A DNA stretch of 64,000 nucleotides, taken from Zea mays. Taxonomy: Eukaryota > Streptophyta > Magnoliopsida > Poales > Poaceae. Below, in pieces: positions 49,654-61,150 of this stretch (within the stretch, counting starts at the first letter, position 1; each line of letters opens with the position of its first letter). Location: the NCBI RefSeq assembly GCF_902167145.1, contig NC_050104.1:1364001-1428000 (forward strand). The letters are read 5' to 3'. The notes beneath the pieces were generated by a model. The model was not told the DNA's origin and did no database searches. It saw nothing but the letters and a program-made list of their open reading frames with translations. Position numbers and translations under genes: made by a program.

Positions 49654-51900
49654 GGTTGTGTGGCCATTGATCATCGACCATTGGCTCGTACACCTCACCC
49701 CACATATGTTTCCTTGCTATAGATCACATTCTTGGATTTTTGATGGAGACCCTTTCTTGGTCAAAAATCCGTAGGTGTTAGCCTTCGGTATTACTGAAAA
49801 TGGTTGTCCATGGCTATTTTCGACAAATTGGGGGTTGTGTTGCCATTGATCATCGACCAGAGGCTCGTACACCTCATCCCACATATGTTTCCTTGCCATA
49901 GAACACATTCTTGGATTTCTGGTGGAGACCATTTCTTGGTAAAAAAATCTGTAGGTGTTATCCTTCGGTATTACTGAAAATGGTCGTTCATGGCTATTTT
50001 CGACAAAAATGGGGGTTGTGTGGCCATTGATCATCGACCAAAGGCTCGTACACCTCACCCCACATATGTTTCCTTGCCATAGATCACATTCTTGGATTTC
50101 TCGTGGAAACCATTTCTTGGTCAAAAATCCGTACGTATTATGCTTTGGTATTATTGAAAATGGTCGTTCATGGCTATTTCGACAAAAATGGGGGTTGTGT
50201 GGCCATTGATCATCGACCAAAGGCTCATACACCTCACCCCGCATATGTTTCCTTGCCATATATCACATTCTTGGATTTCTGGTGGAGACGATTTCTTGGT
50301 CAAAAATCCGTAGGTGTTAGCCTTCTGAATTATTGAAAAGGGTCGTTCATGGCTTTTTCGACAAAATGGGGGTTGTGTGGCCATTGATCATCGACCAGAG
50401 GCTCGTACACCCTACCCCACATATGTTTCCTTGCCATAGATCATATTCTTGGATTTCTGGTTCAGACAAATTCTTGGTCAAAAATCCGTAGGTGTTAGTC
50501 TTCAGTGTCCTTGAAAATGGTCGTTCATGGCTATTTTCGACAAAAATGGGGGTTGTGTGGCCATTGATCATCGACCAGAGGCACAAACACTTCACCCCAC
50601 ATATGTTTTCTTGCCATAGATCACATTCTTGGATTTCTGGTGGAGACCATTTCTTGGTCGAAAATTCGTAGGTGTTAGCCTTCGGTATTATTGAAAATGG
50701 TCGTTCATAGCTATTTTCGACAAAAATGGGGTTGTGTGGCCATTTATCATCGACCAGAGGTTCGTACACCTCACCCCACATATGTATCCTTGCCATAGAT
50801 CATATTCTTGGATTTCTGGTGTAGACCATTTCTTGGTCAAAAATCCATAGGTGTTAGCCTTCGGTATTATTGAAAATGGTCGTTCATGGCTTTTTTCGAA
50901 AAAATGGGGGTTGTGTGGCCATTGATCATCGACCAGAAGCTCATACACCTCACCCCACATATGTTTTGTTGCCATAGATCATATTCTTGGATTTATGGTG
51001 GAGACCATTTCTTGGTCAAAAATCCGTAGGTGTTAGCCTTCAGTGTCCTTGAAAATGGTCGTTCATGGCTATTTTCGACAAAAATGGGGGTTGTGTGGCA
51101 ATTGATCATCGACAAGAGGCTCGAACACTTCACCCCGCATATGTTTTCTTGCCATAGATCACATTCTTGGATTTCTGGTGGAGACCATTTCTTGGTCAAA
51201 AATCCGTAGGTGTTAGCCTTCGGTATTATTGAAAATGGTCGTTCATGGCTATTTTCGACAAAAATGGGGGTTGTGTTCGCAATTGATCATCGACCAGAGG
51301 CTCGTACACCTCACCCCACATATGTGTCCTTGCCATAGATCGTGTTCTTGGATTTCTAGTGGAGACTATTTCTTGGTCAAAAATCCGTAGGTGTTAGCCT
51401 TCGGTATTATTGAAAATGGCCGTTCATGGCTATTTTCGACAAAAATGGGGGTTGTGTTGCCATTGATCATCGACCAGAGGCTCGTACACCTCACCCCACA
51501 TAAGTTTCCTTGCCATAGATCACATTCTTGGATTTCTAGTGGAGACCATTTCTTGGTCAAAAATCTGTAGGTGTTAGCCTTCGGTATTATTGAAAATGGT
51601 CGTCCATGGCTATTTTTGACAAAAATGGGGGTTGTGTGGCCATTGATCATCGACCAGAGGCTCGTACACCTCACCCCACATATGTTTCGTTGCCATAGAT
51701 CACATTCTTGGATTTCTGGTGGAGATCATTTCTTGGTCAAAAATCTGTAGGTGTTAGCCTTCGGTATTACTGAAAATGGTCGTTCATGGCTATTTTCGAC
51801 AAAAATGGGGGTTATGTAGCCATTGATCATCGACCATTGGCTCGTACACCTCACCCCACATATGTTTCCTTGCTATAGATCACATTCTTGGATTTTTGGT
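49654..51900 (+). repeat. Diverged third relative of the 3.1-kb unit
   Basis: Follows the same order of marks (GGTTGTCCATGG, GGTAAAAAAATCTG, GTATTATGC, CCTTCTGAATT near 50,324, GAGGCACAAAC, GTGTTCGCAATTG near 51,275). It has more base differences and lacks the 52-bp partial unit. The offset to unit 2 falls from about 2,211 to 2,156 bp across the place where that partial unit would be. Confidence 0.78.
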
Positions 51901-53550
51901 GGGGACGCTTTCTTGGTCAAAAATACGTAAGTGTTAGCCTTCGGTATTACTGAAAATGGTTGTCCATGGCTATTTTCGACAAAAATGGGGATTGTGTTGC
52001 CATTGATCATCGACCAGAGGCTCGTACACCTCACCCCACATATGTTTCCTTGCCATAGATCACATTCTTGGATTTCTGGTGGAGACCATTTCTTGGTAAA
52101 AAAAATATGAAGGTGTTATCCTTCGGTATTACTGAAAATGGTCGTTCATGGCTATTTTCGACAAAAATGGGGGTTGTGTGGCCATTGATCATCGACCAAA
52201 GGCTTGTACACCTCACCCCACATATGTTTCGTTGCCATAGATCACATTCTTGGATTTCTGGTGGAGACCATTTCTTGGTCAAAAATCTGTAGGTGTTAGC
52301 CTTCGGTATTACTGAAAATGGTCGTTCATGGCTATTTTCGACAAAAATGGGGGTTATGTAGCCATTGATCATCGACCATTGGCTCGTACACCTCACCCCA
52401 CATATGTTTCCTTGCCATAGATCACATTATTGGATTTCTCGTGGAAACCATTTCTTGGTCAAAAATCAGTACGTATTATGCTTCGGTATTATTGAAAATG
52501 GTCGTTCATGGCTATTTCGACAAAAATGGGGGTTGTGTGGCCATTGATCATCGACCAAAGGCTCGTACACCTCACCCCGCATATGTTTCCTTGCCATATA
52601 TCAAATTCTTGGATTTCTGGTGGAGACAATTTCTTGGTCAAAAATCCGTAGGTGTTAGCCTTCTGAATTATTGAAAATGGTCGTTCATGGCTTTTTTCGA
52701 CAAAAATGGGGGTTGTGTGGCCATTGATCATCGACCAGAGGCTCGTACACCCCACCCCACATATGTTTCCTTGTCATAGATCATATTCTTGGATTTTCGG
52801 TGCAGACCATTTCTTGGTCAAAAATCCGTAGGTGTTAGCCTTCAGTGTCCTTGAAAATGGTCGTTCATGGCTATTTTCGACAAAAATGGGGGTTGTGTGG
52901 CCATTGATCATCGACCAGAGGCACGAACACTTCACCCCACATATGTTTTCTTGCCATAGATCACATTCTTGGATTTCTGGTGGAGACCATTTCTTGGTCA
53001 AAAATCCGTAGGTGTTAGCTGTCGGTATTATTGAAAATGGTCGTTCATAGCTATTTTCGACAAAAATGGGGTTGTGTGGCCATTTATCATCGACCAGAGG
53101 TTCGTACACCTCACCCCACATATGTTTCCTTGTCATAGATCATATTCTCGGATTTCTGGTGCAGACCATTTCTTGGTCAAAAATCCGTAGGTGTTAGCCT
53201 TCGGTATTATTGAAATGGTCGTTCATGGCTATTTTCGACAAAAATGGGGGTTGTGTGGGCATTGATCATCGACCAGAGGCTCATACACCTCACCCCACAT
53301 ATGTTTCGTTGCCATAGATCATATTCTTGGATTTATGGTGGAGACCATTTCTTGGTCAAAAATCTGTAGGTGTTAGCCTTCAGTGTCCTTGAAAATGGTC
53401 GTTCATGGCTATTTTCGACAAAAATGGGGGTTGTGTGGCCATTGATCATCGACAAGAGGCTCGAACACTTCACCCCACGTATGTTTTCTTGCCATAGATC
53501 ACATTCTTGGATTTCTGGTGGAGACCATTTCTTGGTCAAAAATCCGTAGG
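51900..53550 (+). repeat. Fourth relative, offset ~2,338 bp from the third
   Basis: Matches 49,900-51,200. The early part is offset by 2,158 bp and the later part by 2,336-2,340 bp, because one extra monomer (about 52,200-52,380, with TTTCGTTGCC and GTTATGTAGCC) is present. Marks include GGCTATTTCGAC (52,512, with 50,177) and CCTTCTGAATT (52,661). Confidence 0.8.
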
Positions 53551-54180
53551 TGTTAGCCTTCGGTATTATTGAAAATGGTCGTTCATGGCTATTTTCGACA
53601 AAAATGGGGGTTGTGTGGCCATTTATCTTCGACCAGAGGCTCGTACACCTCACCCCACATATGTTTCATTCCCATAGATCACAATCTTGGATTTCTCGTG
53701 AAGACCATTTCTTGGTCAAAAATCCGTACGTGTTAGCCTTCGGTATTAATGAAAATGGTCGTTCATGGCTAGTTTCGACAAAAATGGGGGTTGTGTGGCC
53801 ATTGATCATCGACCAGAGGCTCGTACACCTCACCCCACATATGTTTCCTTGTCATAGATAATATTCTTGGATTTCTGGTGGAGACGATTTCTTGGTCAAA
53901 AATCCGTAGGTGTTAGCCTTCGGTATTATTGAAAATGGTCGTTCATGGCTATTTTCGACAAAAATGGGGGTTGTGTGGCCATTGATCATCGACCAGAGGC
54001 TCGTACACCTCACCCCACATATGTTTCCTTGCCATAGATCACATTCTTGGATTTCTGGTGGAGACCATTTCTTGGTAAAAAATCTGTAGGTGTTAGCCCT
54101 TGGTATTATTGAAAATGGTCGTTCATGGCTATTTTCGACAAAAATGGGGGTTATGTGGCCATTGATCATCGACCAGAGGC
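53550..54180 (+). repeat. K180 monomers with a distant relative at 10.1-10.5 kb
   Basis: About 53,550-53,870 carries ATCTTCGACC, ATCACAATCTTGGATTTC with CTCGTG, GCTAGTTTCGAC (53,769) and AGATAATATTCTTGG. The same set in the same order occupies 10,141-10,460. AGATAATATTC also recurs near 56,292. Confidence 0.75.
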
Positions 54181-55309
54181 TCATACACCTCATCCCACAT
54201 ATGTTTCCTTGCCTAAGATCACATTCTTGGATTTTTGGTGGAGACGATTTCTTGGTCAAAAATCCATAGGTGTTAGCCTTCAGTATTATTGAAAATGGTC
54301 GTTCATGGCTATTTTCGATAAAAATGTGGGTTGTGTGGCCATTGATCATCGACCAGAGGCTTGTACACCTCACCCCACATATGTTTCCTTGCCATAGATC
54401 ACATTCTTCGATTTCTGGTGGAGACGATTTCTTGGGCAAAAATCCGTACGTGTTAACCTTCGGTATTATAGAAAATGTTCATTCATGGCTATTTGCGACA
54501 AAAAACGGGGGTTGTGTGGCCATTGATCATCGACCAGAGGCTCGTACACCTCACCCCACATATGTTTCGATGCCGTAGATCAGATTCTTGGAATTATGGT
54601 GGAGACCATTTATGGTCAAAACTTCGTAGGTGTTAGCCTTCAGTGTCATTGAACATGGTCGTTCATGGCTATTTTCGACAAAAATGGGGGTTGTGTGGCC
54701 ATTGATCGTCGACCAGAGGCTCGTACACCTCACCCCACATATGTTTCCTTGCCATAGATCACATTCTTGGATTTATGGTGGAGACCATTTCTTGGTCAAA
54801 AATCCGTAGGTGTTAGCCTTCGGTATTATTGAAAATGGTCGTTCATGGCTATTTTCGACAAAAATGGGGGTTGTGTGGCCATTGATCATCGACCAGAGGC
54901 TCGTACACCTCACCCCACATATGTTTCCTTGCCATACATCACATTCTTGGATTTCTGGTGGAGACCATTTCTTGGGCAAAAATCCGATCACATTCTTGGA
55001 TTTATGATGGAGACAATTTCTTGGTCAAAAATCCGTAGGTGTTAGCCTTTAGTGTCGTTGAATATGGTCGTTCATGGCTATTTTTGACAAAAATGGGGGT
55101 TGTATGGCCATTGATCATCGACCAGAGGCTCGTACAGCTCACCCCACATATGTTCCGTTGCCATAGATCACATTCTTGGATTTATGGAGGAGACCATTTC
55201 TTGGTCAAAAATTTGTAGGTATTAGCCTTCAATGTCATTGAAAATGGTCGTTCTTGGCTATTTTCGACAAAAATGGGGGTTGTGTGGCCATTGCTCATCG
55301 ATCAGAGGC
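54180..55309 (+). repeat. 1,129-bp offset duplication, copy 1
   Basis: Shares CATCCCACATATG with GCCTAAGATCAC (54,191 and 55,320), GTTAACC with GTTCATTCATGG, CTATTTGCGAC, GATGCCGTAGATCAG, a two-base loss giving CCATTTATGG or CCATTTTTGG, GAACATGG, and GGATTTATGGAGGAG with 55,309-56,250. It has one monomer more than copy 2 (about 54,770-54,940), so the offset drops from 1,129 to 948 bp. Confidence 0.85.
54938..54986 (+). repeat. 49-bp truncated monomer, site 4
   Basis: The unit starts at CATCACATTC (54,938) and the junction AATCCGATCACATT is at 54,987. The right flank reads GGATTTATGATGGAGAC. Confidence 0.88.
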
Positions 55310-56250
55310 TCGTACACCTCATCCCACATATGTTTCCTTGCCTAAGATCACATTCTTGGATTTTTGGTGGAGACGATTTCTTGGTCAAAAATCCGTAGGT
55401 GTTAGCCTTCAGTATTATTGAAAATGGTCATTCATGGTTATTTTCGATAAAAATGGGGGTTGTGTGGCCATTGATCATCGACCAGAGGCTTGTACACCTC
55501 ACCCCACATATGTTTCCTTGCCATAGATCACATTTTGGATTTCTGGTGGAGATGATTTCTTGGGCAAAAATTCGTACGTGTTAACCTTTGGTATTATTGA
55601 AAATGTTCATTCATGGCTATTTGCGACAAAAAAAGGGGGTTGTGTGGCCATTGATCATCGACCAGAGGCTCATACACCTCACCCCACATATGTTTAGATG
55701 CCGTAGATCAGATTCTTGGATTTATGGTGGAGACCATTTTTGGTCAAAAAATCGTAGGTGTTAGCCTTCAGTGTCATTGAACATGGTCGTTCATGGCTAT
55801 TTTCGACAAAAATGGGGGTTGTGTGGCCATTGATCGTCGACCAGAGGCTCGTACACCTCACCCCACATATGTTTCCTTGCCATAGATCACATTCTTCGAT
55901 TTATGGTGGAGACCATTTCTTGGGCAAAAATCCGATCACATTCTTGGATTTATGGTGGAGACCATTTCTTGGTCAAAAATCCGTAGGTGTTAGCCTTCAG
56001 TGTCATTGAATATGGTCATTCATGGCTATTTTTGACAAAAATGTGGGTTTTGTGGCCATTGATCATCGACCAGAGGCTCGTACACCTCACCCACATATGT
56101 TCCATTGCGATAGATCACATTCTTGGATTTATGGAGGAGACCATTTCTTGGTCAAAAATTCGTAGGTGTTGGCCTTCAGTGTCATTGAAAATGGTCGATC
56201 TTGGCTATTTTCGACAAAAATGGGGGTTGTGTGGCCATTGATCATCAATC
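55309..56250 (+). repeat. 1,129-bp offset duplication, copy 2 (one monomer shorter)
   Basis: Partner of 54,180-55,309. Private marks are CACATTTTGG (55,530, two bases short) and AAAAAAAGGGGG (55,630). Copy 1 has ATTGCTCATCGATCAG near its end where this copy has ATTGATCATCAATCAG. Confidence 0.83.
55886..55934 (+). repeat. 49-bp truncated monomer, site 5
   Basis: The junction is at 55,935. It is the partner of site 4 within the 1,129-bp duplication; the left part carries TTCTTCGATTTATGG. Confidence 0.87.
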
Positions 56251-57243
56251 AGAGGCTCGTACACCTCACCCCACATATGTTTCCTTGTCATAGATAATAT
56301 TCTTGGATTTCTGGTGGAGACGATTTCTTGGTCAAAAATCCGTAGGTGTTAGCCTTCGGTATTATTGAAAATGGTCGTTCATGGCTATTTTCGACAAAAA
56401 TGGGGGTTGTGTTGCCATTGATCATCGACCAGAGGCTCCTACACCTCACCCCACATATGTTTCCTTGCCATAGATCATATTCTTGGATTTCTAGTGGAGA
56501 CCATTTCTTGGTCAAAAATCCGTAGGTGTTCGCCTTCGGTATTACTGAAAATGACTGTTCATGGCTATTTTCGACCAAAATGGGGGTTGTGTTGCCATTG
56601 ATCATCGACCAGAGGCTCGTACACCTCACCCCACATATGTTTCCTTGCCATAGATCGCATTCTTGGATTTCTAGTGGAGACCATTTCTTGGTCAAAAATC
56701 CATAGGTGTTAGCCTTCGGTATTATTGAAAATGGTCGTTCATGGCTATTTTCGACAAAAATGGGGGTTGTGTGGCCATTGATCATCGACCAGAGGCTCGT
56801 ACACCTCATCCCACATATGTTTCCTTGCCATAGATGACATTCTTGGATTTTTGGTGGTGACAATTTCTTGGTAAAAAATCTGTAGGTGTTAGCCTTCGGT
56901 ATTATTGAAAATGGTCGTTCATGGCTATTTTCAACAAAAATGGGGGTTGTGTTGCCTTTGATCATCGACCAAAGGCTCGTGCACCTCACCGCACATATGT
57001 TTCCTTGCCATAGATCACATTCTTGGATTTCTGGTGGAGATAATTTCTTGAGCAAAAATCCTTACGTGTTTACCTTCGATATTATTGAAAATGTTCATTC
57101 ATGGCTATTTTCGACAAAAAAATGGGGGTTGTGTGGCCATTGATCATCGACCAGAGGCTCATACACCTCACCCCACATATGTTTCCTTGCCATAGATCAC
57201 ATTCTTGGGTTTTGGTGGAGACCATTTCTTGGGCAAAAATCCG
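56250..57243 (+). repeat. K180 monomers, five full units and a truncated one
   Basis: Includes an AGATAATATTC unit, CTCCTACACC near 56,432, CGACCAAAATG near 56,571, and AAAAAAATGGGGG near 57,112 (two extra A). A 255-codon minus-strand open frame (56,288-57,055) spans four in-register monomers and has no independent sign of coding. Confidence 0.75.
57195..57243 (+). repeat. 49-bp truncated monomer, site 6
   Basis: The junction is at 57,244, after TTGGGCAAAAATCCG. The unit is slightly shortened (TTGGGTTTTGGTGG). The right flank has the private CAAAGATCCG, shared with site 8. Confidence 0.86.
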
Positions 57244-58504
57244 ATCACATTCTTGGATTTATGGTGGAGACCATTTCTTGGTCAAAGATCCGTAGGTGTT
57301 AGCCTTCGTTATTATTGAAAATGGTCGTTCATGGCTATTTTCGACAAAAATGGGGGTTGTGTTGCCATTGATCATCGACTAGAGGCTCGTACACCTCACC
57401 CCAAATATGTTTCCTTGCCATAGATCATATTCTTGGATTTCTAGTGGAGACCATTTCTTGGTCAAAAATCCGTAGGTGTTAGCCTTCGCTATTATTGAAA
57501 ATGGCCGTTCATGGCTATTTTCGACAAAAATGGGGGTTGTGTTGCCATTGATCATCAACTAGAGGCTCGTACACCTCACCCCACATATGTTTCCTTGCCA
57601 TAGATCGCATTTTGGGATTTCTAGTGGAGACCATTTCTTGGTAAAAAATCCGTAGGTGTTAGCCTTCGGTATTATTGGAAACTGTCGTTCATGGCTATTT
57701 TCGACAAAAATGTGGGTTGAGTGGCCATTGATCATCGACCAGAGGCTCGTACACCTCACCCCACATATGTTTCCTTGCCATAGATCACATTCTTTGATTT
57801 CTGGTGGAGACGATTTCTTGGTCAAAAATCCGTAGGTGTTAGCCTTCGGTATTATTGAAAATGGTCGTTCATGGCTATTTTCGACAAAAATGGGGGTTGT
57901 GTGGCCATTGATTATCGACCAGAGGCTCGTACACCTCACCCCACATATGTTTCCTTGCCACAGATCACATTCTTGGATTTCTAGTGGAGACGATTACTTG
58001 GGCAAAAATCTGTACGTGTTAACCTTCGGTATTATTGAAAATGTTCATTCATGGTTATTTTCGACAAAAAATGGTGGTTGTGTGGCCATTGATCATCGAC
58101 CATAGGCTCGTACACCTCACCCCACATATGTTTCGTTGCCATAGATCAGATTCTTGGATTTATGGTGGAGACCATTTCTTGGTCAAAAATTCGTAGGTGT
58201 TAGCCTTCAGTGTCATTGAAAATGGTCGTTCATGGCTATTTTCGACAAAAATGGGGGTTGTGTGGACATTGATCGTCGACCAGACGCTCGTACACCTCAC
58301 CCCACATATGTTTCCTTGCCATAGATCACATTCTTGGATTTATGGTGGAGACCATTTCTTGGTCAAAAATCCATAGGTGTTAGCCTTCGGTATTTCAGAA
58401 AATGGTCGTTCATGGCTATTTTCGACAAAAATGGGGGTTGTGTGGCCATTGATTATCAACCAGAGGCTCGTACACCTCACCCCACATATGTTTCCTTACC
58501 ATAG

Positions 58505-58553
58505 ATCACATTCTTGGATTTCTAGTGGAGACCATTTTTTGGGCAAAAATCCG
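58505..58553 (+). repeat. 49-bp truncated monomer, site 7
   Basis: The junction is at 58,554. The left part carries CCATTTTTTGGGC, which is also seen at site 9, its duplicate 1,719 bp away. Confidence 0.87.
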
Positions 58554-58733
58554 ATCACATTCTTGGATTTATGGTGGAGACCATTTCTTGGTCAAAAATC
58601 CGTAGGTGTTAGCCTTCAATGTAATTGAATATGGTCGTTCATGGCTATTTTTGACAAAAATGGGGGTTGTGTGGCCATTGATCATAGACGAGAGGCTCGT
58701 ACACCTCACCTCACATATGCTTCGTTGCCATAG

Positions 58734-58782
58734 ATCACATTCTTGGATTTATGGTGGAGACCATTTCTTGGTCAAAAATCCG
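58734..58782 (+). repeat. 49-bp truncated monomer, site 8, at a duplication boundary
   Basis: The junction is at 58,783, only 229 bp after site 7 (180 + 49). Unlike most other sites the left part reads TTGGTC, not TTGGGC, and the right flank has CAAAGATCCG like site 6. The left and right halves therefore look like different source copies joined at this spot, which marks the boundary of the 1,539-bp duplication. Confidence 0.85.
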
Positions 58783-60490
58783 ATCACATTCTTGGATTTA
58801 TGGTGGAGACCATTTCTTGGTCAAAGATCCGTAGGTGTTAGCCTTCGTTATTATTGAAAATGGTCGTTCATGGCTATTTTCGACAAAAATGGGGGTTGTG
58901 TTGCCATTGATCATCGACTAGAGGCTCGTACACCTCACCCCAAATATGTTTCCTTGCCATAGATCATATTCTTGGATTTCTAGTGGAGACCATTTCTTGG
59001 TCAAAAATCCGTAGGTGTTAGCCTTCGCTATTATTGAAAATGGCCGTTCATGGCTATTTTCGACAAAAATGGGGGTTGTGTTGCCATTGATCATCGACTA
59101 GAGGCTCGTACACCTCACCCCACATATGTTTCCTTGCCATAGATCGCATTTTGGGATTTCTAGTGGAGACCATTTCTTGGTCAAAAATCCATAGGTGTTA
59201 GCCTTCGGTATTATTGAAAACTGTCGTTCATGGCTATTTTCGACAAAAATGGGGGTTGAGTGGCCATTGATCATCGACCAGAGGCTCGTACACCTCACCC
59301 CACATATGTTTCCTTGCCATAGATCACATTCTTGGATTTCCGGTGGAGACCATTTCTTGGTCAAAAATGCGTAGGTGTTAACCTTCAGTGTCATTGAACA
59401 TGGTCGTTCATGGCTATTATCGACAAAAATGGGGGTTGTGTGGCCATTGATCATCGACCAGAGGCTCGTACACCTCATCCCACATATGTTTCCTTGCCAT
59501 AGATCACATTCTTGGATTTCTGGTGGAGACGATTTCTTGGTCAAAAATCCGTAGTTGTTAGCCTTCGGTATTATTGAAAATGGTCGTTCATGGCTATTTT
59601 CGACAAAAATGGGGGTTGTGTGGCCATTGATTATCGACTAGAGGCTCGTACACCTCACCCCACATATGTTTCCTTGCCACAGATCACATTCTTGGATTTC
59701 TAGTGGAGACGATTTCTTGGGCAAAAATCCGTACGTGTTAACCTTCGGTATTATTGAAAATGTTGATTCATGGTTATTTTCGACAAAAAATGGTGGTTGT
59801 GTGGCCATTGATCATCGACCATAGGCTCGTACACCTCACCCCACATATGTTTCGTTGCCATAGATCAGATTCTTGGATTTATGGTGGAGACCATTTCTTG
59901 GTCAAAAATTCGTAGGTGTTAGCCTTCAGTGTCATTGAAAATGGTCGTTCATGGCTATTCTCGACAAAAATGGGGGTTGTGTGGCCATTGATCGTCGACC
60001 AGACGCTCGTACACCTCACCCCACATATGTTTCCTTTCCATCGATCACATTCTTGGATTTATGGTGGAGACCATTTCTTGGTCAAAAATCCATAGGTGTT
60101 AGCCTTTGGTATTTCTGAAAATGGTCGTTCATGGCTATTTTCGACAAAAATGGGGGTTGTGTGGCCATTGATTATCAACCAGAGGCTCGTACACCTCACC
60201 CCACATATGTTTCCTTACCATAGATCACATTCTTGGATTTCTGGTGGAGACCATTTTTTGGGCAAAAATCCGATCACATTCTTGGATTTATGGTGGAGAC
60301 CATTTCTTGGTCAAAAATCCGTAGGTGTTAGCCTTCAATGTAATTGAATATGGTCGTTCATGGCTATTTTTGACAAAAATGGGGGTTGTGTGGCCATTGA
60401 TCATAGACGAGAGGCTCGTACACCTCACCTCACTTATGTTTCGTTGCCATAGATCACATTCTTGGATTTATGGTGGAGACCATTTCTTGG
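58783..60490 (+). repeat. 1,539/1,719-bp tandem duplication, unit 2
   Basis: Partner of 57,244-58,782. The added monomer is about 59,340-59,520 and carries TTTCCGGTGG, AAATGCGTAGG, GTTAACCTTCAG, GAACATGG and CTATTATCGAC. It resembles the GAACATGG monomers near 54,650 and 55,785 rather than its neighbours. Small differences include CTATTCTCGAC and CCATCGATCAC near 60,050. Confidence 0.86.
60224..60272 (+). repeat. 49-bp truncated monomer, site 9
   Basis: The junction is at 60,273, a duplicate of site 7. TTTCTGGTGG here stands for TTTCTAGTGG there. Confidence 0.87.
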
Positions 60491-61150
60491 TCAAAAATTC
60501 ATAGGTGTTAGCCTTCAGTGTCATTGAAAATGGTTGTTCATGGCTATTTTCGACAAAAATGGGGGTTGTGAGGCCATTGATCATCGACTAGAGGCTCATA
60601 CACCTCACCCCACATATGTTTCCTTGCCAAAGATCACATTCTTGGATTTATGGTGGAGACCATTTCTTGGTCAAAAATCCGTAGTTGTTAGCCTTCGGTA
60701 TTATTGAAAATGGTCGTTCATGGCTATTTTCGACAAAAATGGGGGTTGTGTGGCCATTGATCATCGACTAGAAGCTCGTACACCTCACCCCACATATGTT
60801 TTCTTGCCATAGATCACATTCTTGGATTTATGGTGGAGACCATTTCTTGGTCAAAAATCCGTAGGTGTTAGCCTTCGGTATTATTGAAAATGGTCATTCA
60901 TGGCTATTTTCAAAAAAATGTGGGTTGTATGGCCATTGATCATCGACCAGAGGCTCGTACACCTCACCCCACATATGTTTCCTTGCCATAGATCACATTC
61001 TTGGATTTCTAGTGGAGACCATTTCTTGGTCAAAAATCAGTAGGTGTTAGCCTTCTGTATTATTGAAAATGGTCGTTCATGGCTATTTTTGACAAAAATG
61101 GGGGTTATGTTGCCATTGATCTTCGACCAGAGGCTAGTACACCTCACCCC
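60490..61150 (+). repeat. K180 monomers
   Basis: About four monomers, mostly with TTTATGGTGG. The one near 60,910 has a shortened TTTTCAAAAAAATG segment, and GTTGTATGGCC follows. No duplicate of this exact order was noticed in the window. Confidence 0.75.

Larger units (their letters stand above)
57244..58782 (+). repeat. 1,539-bp tandem duplication, unit 1
   Basis: The first part (57,244-57,790) repeats at an offset of 1,539 bp and the later part (57,790-58,770) at 1,719 bp, because one extra monomer was added in unit 2. Marks: CAAAGATCCG, CCTTCGTTATT, CCCCAAATATG, CCTTCGCTATT, CATTTTGGG, GTTGAGTGGCC, GCCACAGATCAC (57,957), AAATGGTGGTTGTG, GACGCTCG, CTTACCATAG and TCATAGACGAG. Confidence 0.88.
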
